Source: Epilithonimonas tenax DSM 16811 (GTDB taxonomy: Bacteria; Bacteroidota; Bacteroidia; Flavobacteriales; Weeksellaceae). From it: a stretch of DNA of 64,000 nt. Shown here piece by piece: positions 25,743 through 33,531 of the stretch (position 1 is the first letter of the stretch; every line of letters begins with the position of its first letter). A program made the position numbers and the translations under genes. The notes under the pieces were generated by a model. The model ran no database searches, was not told the origin of the DNA, and saw nothing but the letters and a program-made list of their open reading frames with translations. Location of the stretch: NCBI RefSeq assembly GCF_000428485.1, contig NZ_AUAA01000009.1:1-64000 (forward strand). Reading direction: 5' to 3'.

Positions 25743-27024
25743 TTTCTAAATATTTTAATCTGACAGAAACTGCATTTTTGTGGGCGATCAATTCCTCGGC
25801 TTCGGCCATTATTTCTATGGTGTTTCCAATATTTATGATGCCTTTTCTGGTGATGTTTTGAAAGGTGATTTTCTTGATAAAACTATCCAGAGATGCACCG
25901 CTGTAATTTTTTGCGAAGCCATTGGTTGGCAAGGTGTGATTGGTTCCGGAAGCGTAATCGCCGGCACTTTCCGGGCTGTAATTTCCTAAAAATACAGAAC
26001 CTGCATTGGTGATTTTATCGGTAAAATTCTCTGCGTTTTCGATGGATAAAATCAAATGTTCAGGTGCATAACGATTAGAAAACTCAATCGCGTCATTGAT
26101 TGAACTAAGCAAAATGGCTTTGCTGTTTTCCAGCGCAATTTGAGCAATTTCTTTTCGTGGCAATTCCGCAAGCTGTTTCTTGATTTCTATACCAACTTCA
26201 TTCAGAATCTGTTCAGAAACACTCAATAAAATCACCTGAGAATCATTGCCGTGTTCTGCTTGTGACAAGAGATCAGCGGCTACAAATTCCGGAACAGAAG
26301 TGTCGTCGGTAATCACCAAAACTTCACTAGGACCCGCAGGCATGTCTATGGCAACATTGTAATTAAGAGCCAGTTGCTTTGCCGCAGTTACATACTGATT
26401 TCCAGGACCAAAGATCTTATCCACCTTGGGAATTGTTTCTGTCCCGAAAGTCAAGGCTGCAATGGCTTGGCTTCCTCCTATTTTATAAATGTTCTGGATG
26501 CCCACCAAGTCTGCTGCAAATAAGATTGCTGGATTTATTTTTCCATTTTTATCCGGCGGCGAGCACAGCGTAATGTTTTTGCATCCGGCAATGTTGGCCG
26601 GAATCCCCAACATCAAAACGGTGGAGAACAGAGGCGCCGTTCCACCAGGAATATAAATTCCGATATTTTCTATCGCTCTGCTTTCTCTCCAGCAAAAAAC
26701 GCCCTCCGTGGTTTCAATGGTTTTGTTGTCTTCCTGTTGAGAGAAGTGAAATTTTCTGATATTTTCCGCTGCGATTGTAGTGGCTGATTTTAAGTCATCA
26801 GTAACCGAATTTATTGCTTCATTGATTTCTGATTCAGAAACTTTAAAGTCGTTTAAAACAACGCCATCAAATTTTTCTGTAAAAAACTTTAGGGCCTTAT
26901 CGCCTTGGTTTTTCACTTCATCAAAAACCATTTTTACCTGTTCAGAAAGATCTTTTTGATTTTGTAAAGGTCTTTCGCAGAGTGATTTCCATTCTGCGGT
27001 ATTGGGATATTTGTAGTTCTTCAT
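25732..27024 (-). CDS. hisD: Histidinol dehydrogenase
   Basis: 430 residues from the ATG at 27024, which overlaps the hisG stop (ATGA); a GTG one codon upstream is an alternative. LSQAEHGNDSQVILLS holds the zinc-binding residues, and IYIPGGTAPLFSTVLM and RYAPEHLIL are further signatures. It oxidises histidinol to histidine in two steps with NAD. Confidence 0.95.
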   Translation of the reverse strand: MKNYKYPNTAEWKSLCERPLQNQKDLSEQVKMVFDEVKNQGDKALKFFTEKFDGVVLNDFKVSESEINEAINSVTDDLKSATTIAAENIRKFHFSQQEDNKTIETTEGVFCWRESRAIENIGIYIPGGTAPLFSTVLMLGIPANIAGCKNITLCSPPDKNGKINPAILFAADLVGIQNIYKIGGSQAIAALTFGTETIPKVDKIFGPGNQYVTAAKQLALNYNVAIDMPAGPSEVLVITDDTSVPEFVAADLLSQAEHGNDSQVILLSVSEQILNEVGIEIKKQLAELPRKEIAQIALENSKAILLSSINDAIEFSNRYAPEHLILSIENAENFTDKITNAGSVFLGNYSPESAGDYASGTNHTLPTNGFAKNYSGASLDSFIKKITFQNITRKGIINIGNTIEIMAEAEELIAHKNAVSVRLKYLENGN

Positions 27025-27881
27025 CACAAGATCATTTTTTCGATTTCCAATACCAAGATACCTTGTGCACCTTCGTTTTTCAGTTTCTCTATCACTTCCC
27101 AGAACTGGTCTTCTTTGATCACAGAATGGATAGATGACCAGCCACTTTCTGCCAAGGGAATCACTGTTGGGGATTTCATTCCGGGTAGAATGCTGATGAT
27201 ATTTTCTAATTTTTCATTAGGTGCGTTTAGGAGGATGTATTTGCTTTCAAAAGCTTCTTTCACCGCATTGATGCGGAACAATAGTTTCTTCAGAATCTCT
27301 TTTTGCTCTTGAGACAGATTGTTGTTGGATACCAAAACGGCTTCGCTTTCCACCACTTTTTCTACTTCTTTCAAACCATTGGTAAGTAGGGTAGAACCAG
27401 TACTTATGATATCAAAAATACCGTCCGAAAGCCCAATTCCCGGAGCAATTTCTACGCTGCCACCAATTTTTTCTATTTGGGCGTTGATGTTTTTTTCCTG
27501 AAAGAATTTTGAAAGAATTTCGGGGTAAGAAGTGGCCACTTTTTTGCCTTCGAAGTATTGGATGCCGGTGTAGTTTTCTTCTTTGGGAATCGCCAAAGAC
27601 AATCTGCATTGTGCAAATCCTAACGTTTGCAGAATGTCGATTTCCTTCTTCTGTTCCAGGACTTCATTCAGGCCCAGGATGCCTATATCGGCAACACCCT
27701 GTTCTACATATTGTGGGATATCGTCATCTCTCAGAAATAGAATTTCCAGAGGAAAATTAGAAGATACGGCTTTCAGTTTTCGGGTGCCGTTGGAAACTTT
27801 GATGCCGCATTCTTCCAGAAGTTTCAGGGATTTTTCGCTAAGTCTGCCGCTTTTTTGTAAGGCTAATTTCAGTTTACTCAT
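27024..27881 (-). CDS. hisG: ATP phosphoribosyltransferase (long form)
   Basis: 285 residues, which fits the long HisG form with a C-terminal regulatory ACT-like domain (about 210-285, GMKSPTVIPLAESGW and GAQGILVLEIEKM). It commits ATP and PRPP to histidine synthesis and is normally inhibited by histidine. Blocks DIGILGLNEVLE and SGSTLLTNGLKEVE belong to the catalytic part. It is the first structural gene after the leader peptide and attenuator. Confidence 0.95.
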   Translation of the reverse strand: MSKLKLALQKSGRLSEKSLKLLEECGIKVSNGTRKLKAVSSNFPLEILFLRDDDIPQYVEQGVADIGILGLNEVLEQKKEIDILQTLGFAQCRLSLAIPKEENYTGIQYFEGKKVATSYPEILSKFFQEKNINAQIEKIGGSVEIAPGIGLSDGIFDIISTGSTLLTNGLKEVEKVVESEAVLVSNNNLSQEQKEILKKLLFRINAVKEAFESKYILLNAPNEKLENIISILPGMKSPTVIPLAESGWSSIHSVIKEDQFWEVIEKLKNEGAQGILVLEIEKMIL

Positions 27882-27931
27882 TTTTAGATTTTGAAATAAG
27901 TCCGAGTAAACAAGAGGAAAATTTATGCAAT

Positions 27932-27960
27932 AAAAAAACCGACTGATTACTCAGACGGTT
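27932..27960 (-). terminator. Attenuator (terminator) of the his operon
   Basis: On the minus strand AACCGTCTGA (27960-27951), loop GTAA, TCAGTCGGTT (27946-27937) and a T run make a terminator with one internal mismatch, 26 bases after the leader stop and 51 before hisG. The segment CCGTCTG of its first arm (27958-27952) is also complementary to CAGACGG in the leader (28000-27994), giving an alternative antiterminator. Confidence 0.88.
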
Positions 27961-27985
27961 TATATTTAGAAGTTATGACATATCA

Positions 27986-28042
27986 CTACCTTCCCGTCTG
28001 CGCGAGGAAATGGTGATGATGATGTACAATTTGGATAGTCAT
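27986..28042 (-). CDS. hisL: his operon leader peptide
   Basis: An 18-codon frame reads MTIQIVHHHHHFLAQTGR and stops at 27986. Five consecutive His codons (CAT CAT CAT CAC CAT, 28024-28010) are the hallmark of a histidine attenuator. It has its own ATG at 28042, 19 bases downstream of a -7 box, and is followed by the attenuator hairpin. When histidyl-tRNA is scarce the ribosome should stall on the His codons and leave CAGACGG free to pair with the terminator's first arm. The peptide itself probably has no function. Confidence 0.9.
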   Translation of the reverse strand: MTIQIVHHHHHFLAQTGR

Positions 28043-28060
28043 TTTTATATTTTGATAATG

Positions 28061-28068
28061 CAAATGTA
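28061..28068 (-). promoter_or_regulatory. -7 box of the his operon promoter
   Basis: TACATTTG on the minus strand fits TAnnTTTG and lies 18 bases upstream of the leader-peptide ATG. Confidence 0.65.
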
Positions 28069-28110
28069 TATAACTTATTTTAATTAAAACTAATTTTTTT
28101 TAATATTTAA

Positions 28111-28917
28111 CTAAATCAATTGTGCCGCCCATTGCTGAACGATCTCCGAAAACCTTTTGTTTTCAAAGGTTTTATTCCTGATTTTGGAGACAGAATGAAC
28201 CCCTTTTTCATCGGAAATTCTTAAAATTTCGTCCGCTTTTTGAGATTCAAAAGCAATGATTTCCGCTTCTTCTATTTCCGCCAGTTTATTTTTATGAACA
28301 AAAGTGACAAAGTTCTCCATCAATGGCGAAATGTATGCGCCTTCCGTCTGTTTTGGGATTTTAATCACATTATCCTGCAAAAACAAAAGATTTCCAAAAA
28401 TACTTCTCGCGATTTTTTTGTTTGGATTTAGGAGAATCACATCGTCCAGATCATTTTCTTTGGCATAAATCTGAGCATAGATATTTTCAGGAGAATGAAC
28501 GCGGATATTACTCAGGAGATTAGCATTCACATTGATTTCTTTGATTAGATCCATCTCCAGATTGCCTTGGATTCTCAAAACATCTTCCGTCTCGTCCACT
28601 TCAAAAAAGAACGCCGTTTCCGATTTTGCCAAAGGTTTGTCGTCCTGTTTTCTGTAAGCCATCAACTGGACGATTCCGTTCTGAACGCCTTTTGATAAAA
28701 CTTCGTTCTGAAAAAGTCCCTGGAAAAACTCCAATGTGTAAGTCAAAGGGATGTTCAATCTCATTTTCCTCATCGAAGCCATCAGGAAAAAATAAGATTC
28801 CTCAGCCATGATGATTTCGCCGTTTCTAATAAAAAATGAAACCCAAACAGAATCGCCAAAAAGAAAAGAGCGATTCAGCAATTGTAAATGGTCTTGTGTG
28901 TAAATTATCTTCTGCAT
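28111..28917 (-). CDS. Class IV aminotransferase homologue lacking the PLP lysine
   Basis: 268 residues with the fold-type IV layout of PabC and D-amino acid transaminase: an N-terminal region with LLNRSFLFGDSVW, and a second half with DDVILLNPNKKIARS and SVSKIRNKTF. In active members the block SNIKxLN carries the PLP lysine; here it reads LLSNIRVHSPEN, with Arg in that place. The Gly-rich SNIF-type cofactor block is also altered (SIFGNLLF). It may have lost transaminase activity or act by another route. It lies upstream of the his leader on the same strand, with its own unit. Confidence 0.75.
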   Translation of the reverse strand: MQKIIYTQDHLQLLNRSFLFGDSVWVSFFIRNGEIIMAEESYFFLMASMRKMRLNIPLTYTLEFFQGLFQNEVLSKGVQNGIVQLMAYRKQDDKPLAKSETAFFFEVDETEDVLRIQGNLEMDLIKEINVNANLLSNIRVHSPENIYAQIYAKENDLDDVILLNPNKKIARSIFGNLLFLQDNVIKIPKQTEGAYISPLMENFVTFVHKNKLAEIEEAEIIAFESQKADEILRISDEKGVHSVSKIRNKTFENKRFSEIVQQWAAQLI

Positions 28918-28967
28918 GGTATGGTATAAAAAAATAATGAACGATAAAATCGTTCATCTATTATTTT

Positions 28968-29354
28968 CTAAGAAGCACCTAATTTTAGTTGTAGATTTTC
29001 TATCAAATTTTCCCAATAGAGCTGGTTTTCTTCCTCATCGCCAGGCTCGCAAAAGTCGGTAATGTTAAGAGAAAGGTCATCTGTGATCTCGTCTATGACA
29101 ATAGAAAGTTCAAAGAAATACTTAGACCCTTCGTCCTCTTCCCAACGGAAACGCACAAAACTCTCCGGCTTGTATCTGATCATCGTAGCCTTCTCAGCAG
29201 GGCTATTTCCCCAACTGAAAAAGAAATCGTCTCCACGCTCCACCACATCATCTGCAAACCACTCTGATAGTCCTTCTGCACTTGCCAAATACTCGTACAA
29301 GATCTCTGAGAGACAATGCATATTGTATTCGTACTGCACTTTCGTTTTCGTCAT
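28968..29354 (-). CDS. START-like domain protein
   Basis: 128 residues from the ATG at 29354. EYLASAEGLSEWFADDVVERGDDFFFSWG and VRFRWEEDEGSKYFFELSI match the small START-like (SRPBCC-superfamily) proteins of Bacteroidota, which bind a hydrophobic ligand in a beta-sheet pocket (family knowledge). No ligand can be named. It lies 51 bases before the class IV aminotransferase homologue and may share its transcript. Confidence 0.78.
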   Translation of the reverse strand: MTKTKVQYEYNMHCLSEILYEYLASAEGLSEWFADDVVERGDDFFFSWGNSPAEKATMIRYKPESFVRFRWEEDEGSKYFFELSIVIDEITDDLSLNITDFCEPGDEEENQLYWENLIENLQLKLGAS

Positions 29355-29528
29355 ATTCAAATTCTAATTGTGGCGCAATATATAAATTAATTTTTTATTT
29401 CCAAATCAAAATGTCTATTGAAAGTTAAATTTTTTATAGAAATAATGTATGACTTTTATTAGCTTCTCTGTAATAGGCGAAAAACCTACAAACCATTGAT
29501 TATTTGATTCCCTCGAGCCTGAAGGTTT
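29355..29528. other. Spacer upstream of the START-like gene
   Basis: AT-rich spacer without a convincing promoter box or gene; it runs into hairpin repeat copy 5. Confidence 0.35.
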
Positions 29529-29660
29529 GGGCAGCTTTATCCGCCTTCCGCTCCCAAACCTAACGAAGTGGTTCGACGAAGTCAATCTTTTTTGCTCCAG
29601 ATTTCCGTTAAGTTGAACTCTTGTATAAGCAAAAAAGGATTTCCGCTCAAGTCGGGCTGC
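29529..29660 (-). repeat. Flavo-1-like hairpin repeat, copy 5, with internal insertion
   Basis: GGGCAGCTTTATCCGCC...CTTTTTTGC and GCAAAAAAGGATTTCCGC...GGGCTGC are the arms. Between CTCCCAA and ATC of the first arm lies an insertion at about 29558-29584 beginning CCTAACGAAGTGGTTCGACG that other copies, except the one at 36058-36188, do not have. Confidence 0.6.
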
Positions 29661-29705
29661 AGATTCGTCGGTAAATCAAGATTTGTCCTAAAGACACAAA
29701 TTTTT

Positions 29706-29779
29706 CATTCCATAGGAAGCCTAACAGAGTGGTTCGACGAAGTCAATCTAAATTTCGCTGTCAAGATTCCTCTGGAATG
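29706..29779. repeat. Inverted repeat carrying a copy of the GTGGTTCGACGAAGTC motif
   Basis: CATTCCATAGGAA (29706-29718) pairs with TTCCTCTGGAATG (29767-29779), with one mismatch. Between them CCTAACAGAGTGGTTCGACG (29720 on) is nearly the same sequence as the insertion found in hairpin copies 5 and 7. Confidence 0.5.
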
Positions 29780-29816
29780 ACAAATTGGATGTTAAAATAG
29801 AATGTTTGGGAAAAGT

Positions 29817-30995
29817 CTATTCCACTTCATTCAAAGCTTCTAAGATGATGGCACAACCTTTTCGGATTTCCTCTTCCGAGATGGTTAAAGGCGGAGAAAT
29901 TCTCATATATTCATTTCTGTAAAGTTGCCAGAAGACAATCAAGCCTTTTTCCATACATCTGGAAGCTACTTTCAAAGTATATACAGGACTTCCAAGATTC
30001 ACGGCCAACATCAAACCTTTTCCGTTCACATTTTTGATTTTTGGATGCACGAGCAATTCTCGGAAGAGTTTTTCTTTTTTATCAGTTTCGTTCATCAATC
30101 CACTTTCCAGAACTTCTTTCAAAGTGGCGTATGAAGCGGCTGCTATCAATGGGTTACCTCCAAAAGTCGTAATGTGTCCCAACTTCGGCGAATGTGAAAG
30201 GCTGGTCATGATTTCCTTAGAACTCATAAATGCGCCCACCGGAACGCCTCCGCCCATTCCTTTTCCCATCACAAGAATGTCAGGAACAATCCCAAAATGC
30301 TCAAACGCAAACAGTTTTCCCGTTCTTCCAAAACCAGGTTGGATCTCATCAAGAATCAGTAATGCGCCTACTTCCTCACAACGCTTTTTCAGTTGAATGA
30401 AGTAATTATCTTTCGGCATAATAAAGCCTGCAGCACCCTGGATGGTTTCCACAATTACACAAGCCGTTTTCTCTGTGATATTATCAAAGTCATTCTCATT
30501 ATTGAACTCGATGAAGTTGACCATTGGCAGCAACGGACGGAATTCTCTTTTGTGAAACTCGTTTCCTGCCACAGAAAGTGCCCCGTGGGTGTTCCCGTGA
30601 TAGGCTTCTTTGAAAGCGATGATCTCTTCTCTACCTGTGTAGCGTTTTGCCAATTTCAAACTACCGTCAATAGCTTCTGCTCCGGAGTTTACGAGATAAG
30701 TCACTTCCAAAGGTACCGGTGTAGCTTCTGCCAAAAGTTTGCAAAGCGCCACTGGTTTTTCCTGCGCATATTCGCCATAGACCATCACATGGAGATATTG
30801 GTCTGCTTGTTCTTTGATGGCGTTTACAATCTTCGGGTGCGAATGTCCCAGTGTGTTGGCAGAAACGCCGGCTACAAAATCCAGGTAAGCGATTCCGTTT
30901 TTTCCGTAGATGTAACTTCCTGCTGCTTTTTCCACTTCGAAACCTGCGGCATAAGGTGTTGTTTGGGCTTGGTATTTGAAGAAATTTTGGTTCAT
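29817..30995 (-). CDS. Class III (ornithine/acetylornithine-type) aminotransferase
   Basis: 392 residues with the standard class III layout: FVAGVSANTLGHSHP near the N-terminus, NSGAEAIDGSLKLAKRYTGR, LILDEIQPGFGRTGK and the PLP lysine in VMGKGMGGGVPVGAF. It transfers an amino group between an omega-amino substrate and 2-oxoglutarate or pyruvate. It resembles ArgD and lysine/ornithine enzymes but no arg or lys genes flank it, so the substrate is uncertain. Confidence 0.85.
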   Translation of the reverse strand: MNQNFFKYQAQTTPYAAGFEVEKAAGSYIYGKNGIAYLDFVAGVSANTLGHSHPKIVNAIKEQADQYLHVMVYGEYAQEKPVALCKLLAEATPVPLEVTYLVNSGAEAIDGSLKLAKRYTGREEIIAFKEAYHGNTHGALSVAGNEFHKREFRPLLPMVNFIEFNNENDFDNITEKTACVIVETIQGAAGFIMPKDNYFIQLKKRCEEVGALLILDEIQPGFGRTGKLFAFEHFGIVPDILVMGKGMGGGVPVGAFMSSKEIMTSLSHSPKLGHITTFGGNPLIAAASYATLKEVLESGLMNETDKKEKLFRELLVHPKIKNVNGKGLMLAVNLGSPVYTLKVASRCMEKGLIVFWQLYRNEYMRISPPLTISEEEIRKGCAIILEALNEVE

Positions 30996-31140
30996 TTTTT
31001 AAGGAGATGTTAGAAATTAGATTTTAGAAGTGAGATTTAGATTCGGTGATTTTGAAAATCAATGGCGTTCTAAACTTGTACAAAGTTCGCGAATTTTGCG
31101 TTTCCGTTCTATCAAATAATAAAAGTTTCAACTTTGCGAA

Positions 31141-31243
31141 GCGCGCCCCGACTTGAGTGGAGCTCTTTTTCTTTTTGTGGCCTGAGCGAAGTCGAAGGTC
31201 ACGAAAAGAAAAAAGCGGGAACGGAAGGCGGATTAAGGCGCCC
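31141..31243 (+). repeat. Flavo-1-like hairpin repeat, copy 6 (GC-rich outer stem)
   Basis: GCGCGCCCCGACTTGAGTGG...CTCTTTTTC and GAAAAGAAAAAAGCGGGAACGG...GGCGCCC are the arms. The loop holds GGCCTGAGCGAAGTCGAAGG. Same subtype as 22732-22835. Confidence 0.6.
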
Positions 31244-31278
31244 ATACTTCGGCTCCGCTGAGGAACCGGGCAAATTAA

Positions 31279-33024
31279 TTATTTCTTCACCCGAACTGGC
31301 GTTTTCGGTTTGTTCTTTTCTTCGAGTTTCTTGCGTTCGGCATCTGCCCGTTCAAAGAGATAATTGTCTGACTGGTAGATGGTTTCTGGATAGTTGGGTG
31401 TGTCTAGGAAAATGTCGCGCCACTTCTGCGGACGGTCTTTGGTGTTCCAATTGAAATCTTTGAAAAAGCGCTCGTTTTTTGCGATTTTGCTCATTGGATA
31501 AGTGTCTGTATTGGCACTGATGTTACAATCTACGATTTCCAGACGACGTTCCAAAAACTGCGCAACGATCTCGCCACATGTGGACAGTGCCACACCGATT
31601 CTTGTAACCTCTTTGGTTTTTTCATTTGTGTCATCTGCGTAATTGATGGCTTGTGCATTGCCGACGGCTTTTGCGATATCGATGGCATTGTCTTTCAAAT
31701 AGACCATCATATTTTTGCTTTTGATCTGGTGGAATTCGTCTTTCATATTGAGCGAATCTGCTTTGCTGATTGCAAATGCATTTCCCAAAACACGGATGGA
31801 GTCTGTTATCTCTTTTTCGGGATCGCTGTAGATGCGGATCTCATCGCCGGTGATCTGCTTCACTCCCATCCAAAGCATTGGTTTTCTCATCAGGTGCATC
31901 TCACCATCGGTCTCGTTGAAGCTGAGAGAATCTGCACGACCCTGCATATCTGTTTTATAAATCCGTACTTTTCGGAATGCTCTCAGGAAGCTTTTTTTCT
32001 TAAGTTTATTTGCAGAATCTGGCTTTTGGTAAGTCAGGAATTTTTCTGCAGCGATGTAAACAGAATCTTTGCTAAGGATTTTCACAGCGTAAGGTTGATC
32101 TGTCACCATTGCCGAATCTTTTTTCTCGTAGATCTCGCCGTAACCACCTTTGATATAGCGGCTTTGTTTAGGATCGTCTAATGTGACATTGCCGTTTCCT
32201 TTTCCGAAACCTGTATTTCTGTTGAAGTAGAGTTTGTCTCCGGTTAGGATCTTGTCGTTGTAATGGATCCTGGAATTTTTGTTAAGGAAAGATTCGCCTG
32301 TTTTGGAGTTGTAAGTACCTAGTTCTGTGTAAACGTAATTTCTCGGATTGGCTTTGTCCCGGATCGTGGTGGGACCAGAAAAATCTGAAGCGCCCGTGTT
32401 TTGGTTTTGCCTGATATTATCGCTGACGATGGTGTATTTATCCGTTTCAATATTGGAACGACCGATGAAGTCGATCATTTTTGTATTGAGATAATAAGTG
32501 GCTGATTTGGTGAACATCACGCTGCCGTCATTACTGTAGATCGTTCCTCCGGTGTTGAAGTAAGCGGTGTTTGGGATTTTGTCGTAGTAGAGGGTTTCTG
32601 TCTTGATAGTCTGTTTCGGGTCTGTAAGGACTACATTTTTTCTGGCGATTCCACGTTCTGTATTCCCATCGTATTCCATTTCTTGAGCGGTGATTTTGCT
32701 TCCGTCAGAAGTGGTGAGGACGACGTTTCCAATGGCTTTCAGAAAGTTTTCTTTTTGATAAAAAACGACTTCATCAGCAGTAAGAACAGAGCCTTGGTGT
32801 TCAAAAACAACATGTCCTGAGAAGACTGGATTTCCTTGGTATTGATCCACTTTCACACCAAAGGTATCCGCATGCTTGTTGATCACTTTTTTGGAAGTCT
32901 CGGTTTTTTGATTTGAATTGTTGAAAAAAGGATCTTTTACCAAGCCTGTATTTTGGCTTGGTGCTACTTGTGAAAAGATTTTTATAACAACTAAAAGTAA
33001 TATGAAAAGAAAAGATTTCTTCAT
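31279..33024 (-). CDS. OstA/LptA-like protein
   Basis: 581 residues with a signal peptide (1-18, ending FSQ) and repeated beta-strand units such as FSGHVVFEHQGSVLTADEVVFYQKENFLKAIGNVVLTT, typical of the LptA/OstA jelly-roll (read as blocks). It should bridge the periplasm in lipopolysaccharide transport; Bacteroidota encode such long OstA-like forms without the LptD barrel. The C-terminus is Lys-rich (EEKNKPKTPVRVKK). Its ATG overlaps the stop of the Fur-family gene (TAATG), so both are co-translated. Confidence 0.85.
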   Translation of the reverse strand: MKKSFLFILLLVVIKIFSQVAPSQNTGLVKDPFFNNSNQKTETSKKVINKHADTFGVKVDQYQGNPVFSGHVVFEHQGSVLTADEVVFYQKENFLKAIGNVVLTTSDGSKITAQEMEYDGNTERGIARKNVVLTDPKQTIKTETLYYDKIPNTAYFNTGGTIYSNDGSVMFTKSATYYLNTKMIDFIGRSNIETDKYTIVSDNIRQNQNTGASDFSGPTTIRDKANPRNYVYTELGTYNSKTGESFLNKNSRIHYNDKILTGDKLYFNRNTGFGKGNGNVTLDDPKQSRYIKGGYGEIYEKKDSAMVTDQPYAVKILSKDSVYIAAEKFLTYQKPDSANKLKKKSFLRAFRKVRIYKTDMQGRADSLSFNETDGEMHLMRKPMLWMGVKQITGDEIRIYSDPEKEITDSIRVLGNAFAISKADSLNMKDEFHQIKSKNMMVYLKDNAIDIAKAVGNAQAINYADDTNEKTKEVTRIGVALSTCGEIVAQFLERRLEIVDCNISANTDTYPMSKIAKNERFFKDFNWNTKDRPQKWRDIFLDTPNYPETIYQSDNYLFERADAERKKLEEKNKPKTPVRVKK

Positions 33025-33503
33025 TAATTTTCAGACTTCTTGTGTCCGTAGAAGTATAGGGAATGTGTATCAATACTCACACCAAATGCTTTTTCTATTG
33101 ATTCTTTGATCCCTTGGATCCTTGGGTCACAAAATTCTATGATCTCAGCGATTTCTTTGTCAGAATCTTCCCTGTAGATGACCAAATGGTCATGCTGTTT
33201 ATCGAAGTAGGATTTTTCGTAAGAGGATGTACTGAGTGTTTTTTCACCAAACTGGTGCTTTCTGATCAAGCCTGCATCCAGAAAAATCTCGATCGTATTG
33301 TAGATCGTAGCCTTGCTGACGTGGTATTTTTTCTGCATCATCAGGAGATAAAGATCGTCTACGTTGAAATGATGCTCCATATTGTAGATCTCTTCCAAAA
33401 TGGTATAACGCTCCGGAGTATTGCGGAAGCCTTTGTCCATAAGGTATTGTCTTAAAACATCTTTTATAGTTGCGATATTCAACTCTTTTTGTTTCGTATC
33501 CAT
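33024..33503 (-). CDS. Fur-family transcriptional regulator
   Basis: 159 residues: a winged-helix domain (FRNTPERYTILEEIY, YHVSKATIYNTIEIFLDAGL) and a C-terminal dimer domain with KQHDHLVIYRE carrying the His residues of the regulatory metal site. It lacks the paired CxxC motifs of many Fur and PerR proteins, with only one Cys (EFCDPRI). It senses a metal or peroxide, which cannot be told from sequence. It is translationally coupled to the OstA-like gene. The -7 box TAATTTTG is only 5 bases from its ATG. Confidence 0.87.
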   Translation of the reverse strand: MDTKQKELNIATIKDVLRQYLMDKGFRNTPERYTILEEIYNMEHHFNVDDLYLLMMQKKYHVSKATIYNTIEIFLDAGLIRKHQFGEKTLSTSSYEKSYFDKQHDHLVIYREDSDKEIAEIIEFCDPRIQGIKESIEKAFGVSIDTHSLYFYGHKKSEN

Positions 33504-33507
33504 CTTA

Positions 33508-33515
33508 CAAAATTA
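33508..33515 (-). promoter_or_regulatory. -7 box next to the Fur-family start
   Basis: TAATTTTG on the minus strand ends 4 bases before the ATG at 33503, so the transcript would start at or within a few bases of the start codon (leaderless or nearly so). Confidence 0.5.
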
Positions 33516-33531
33516 GCGTTTTTTTTTCTGA

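Noticed and set aside
29568-29780. 70-codon plus-strand frame
   Set aside because: Lies across repeat copy 5 and an inverted repeat, with no family or promoter.
31024-31245. 73-codon minus-strand frame
   Set aside because: It runs through hairpin repeat copy 6 and spacer; similar frames arise in other copies of the repeat.
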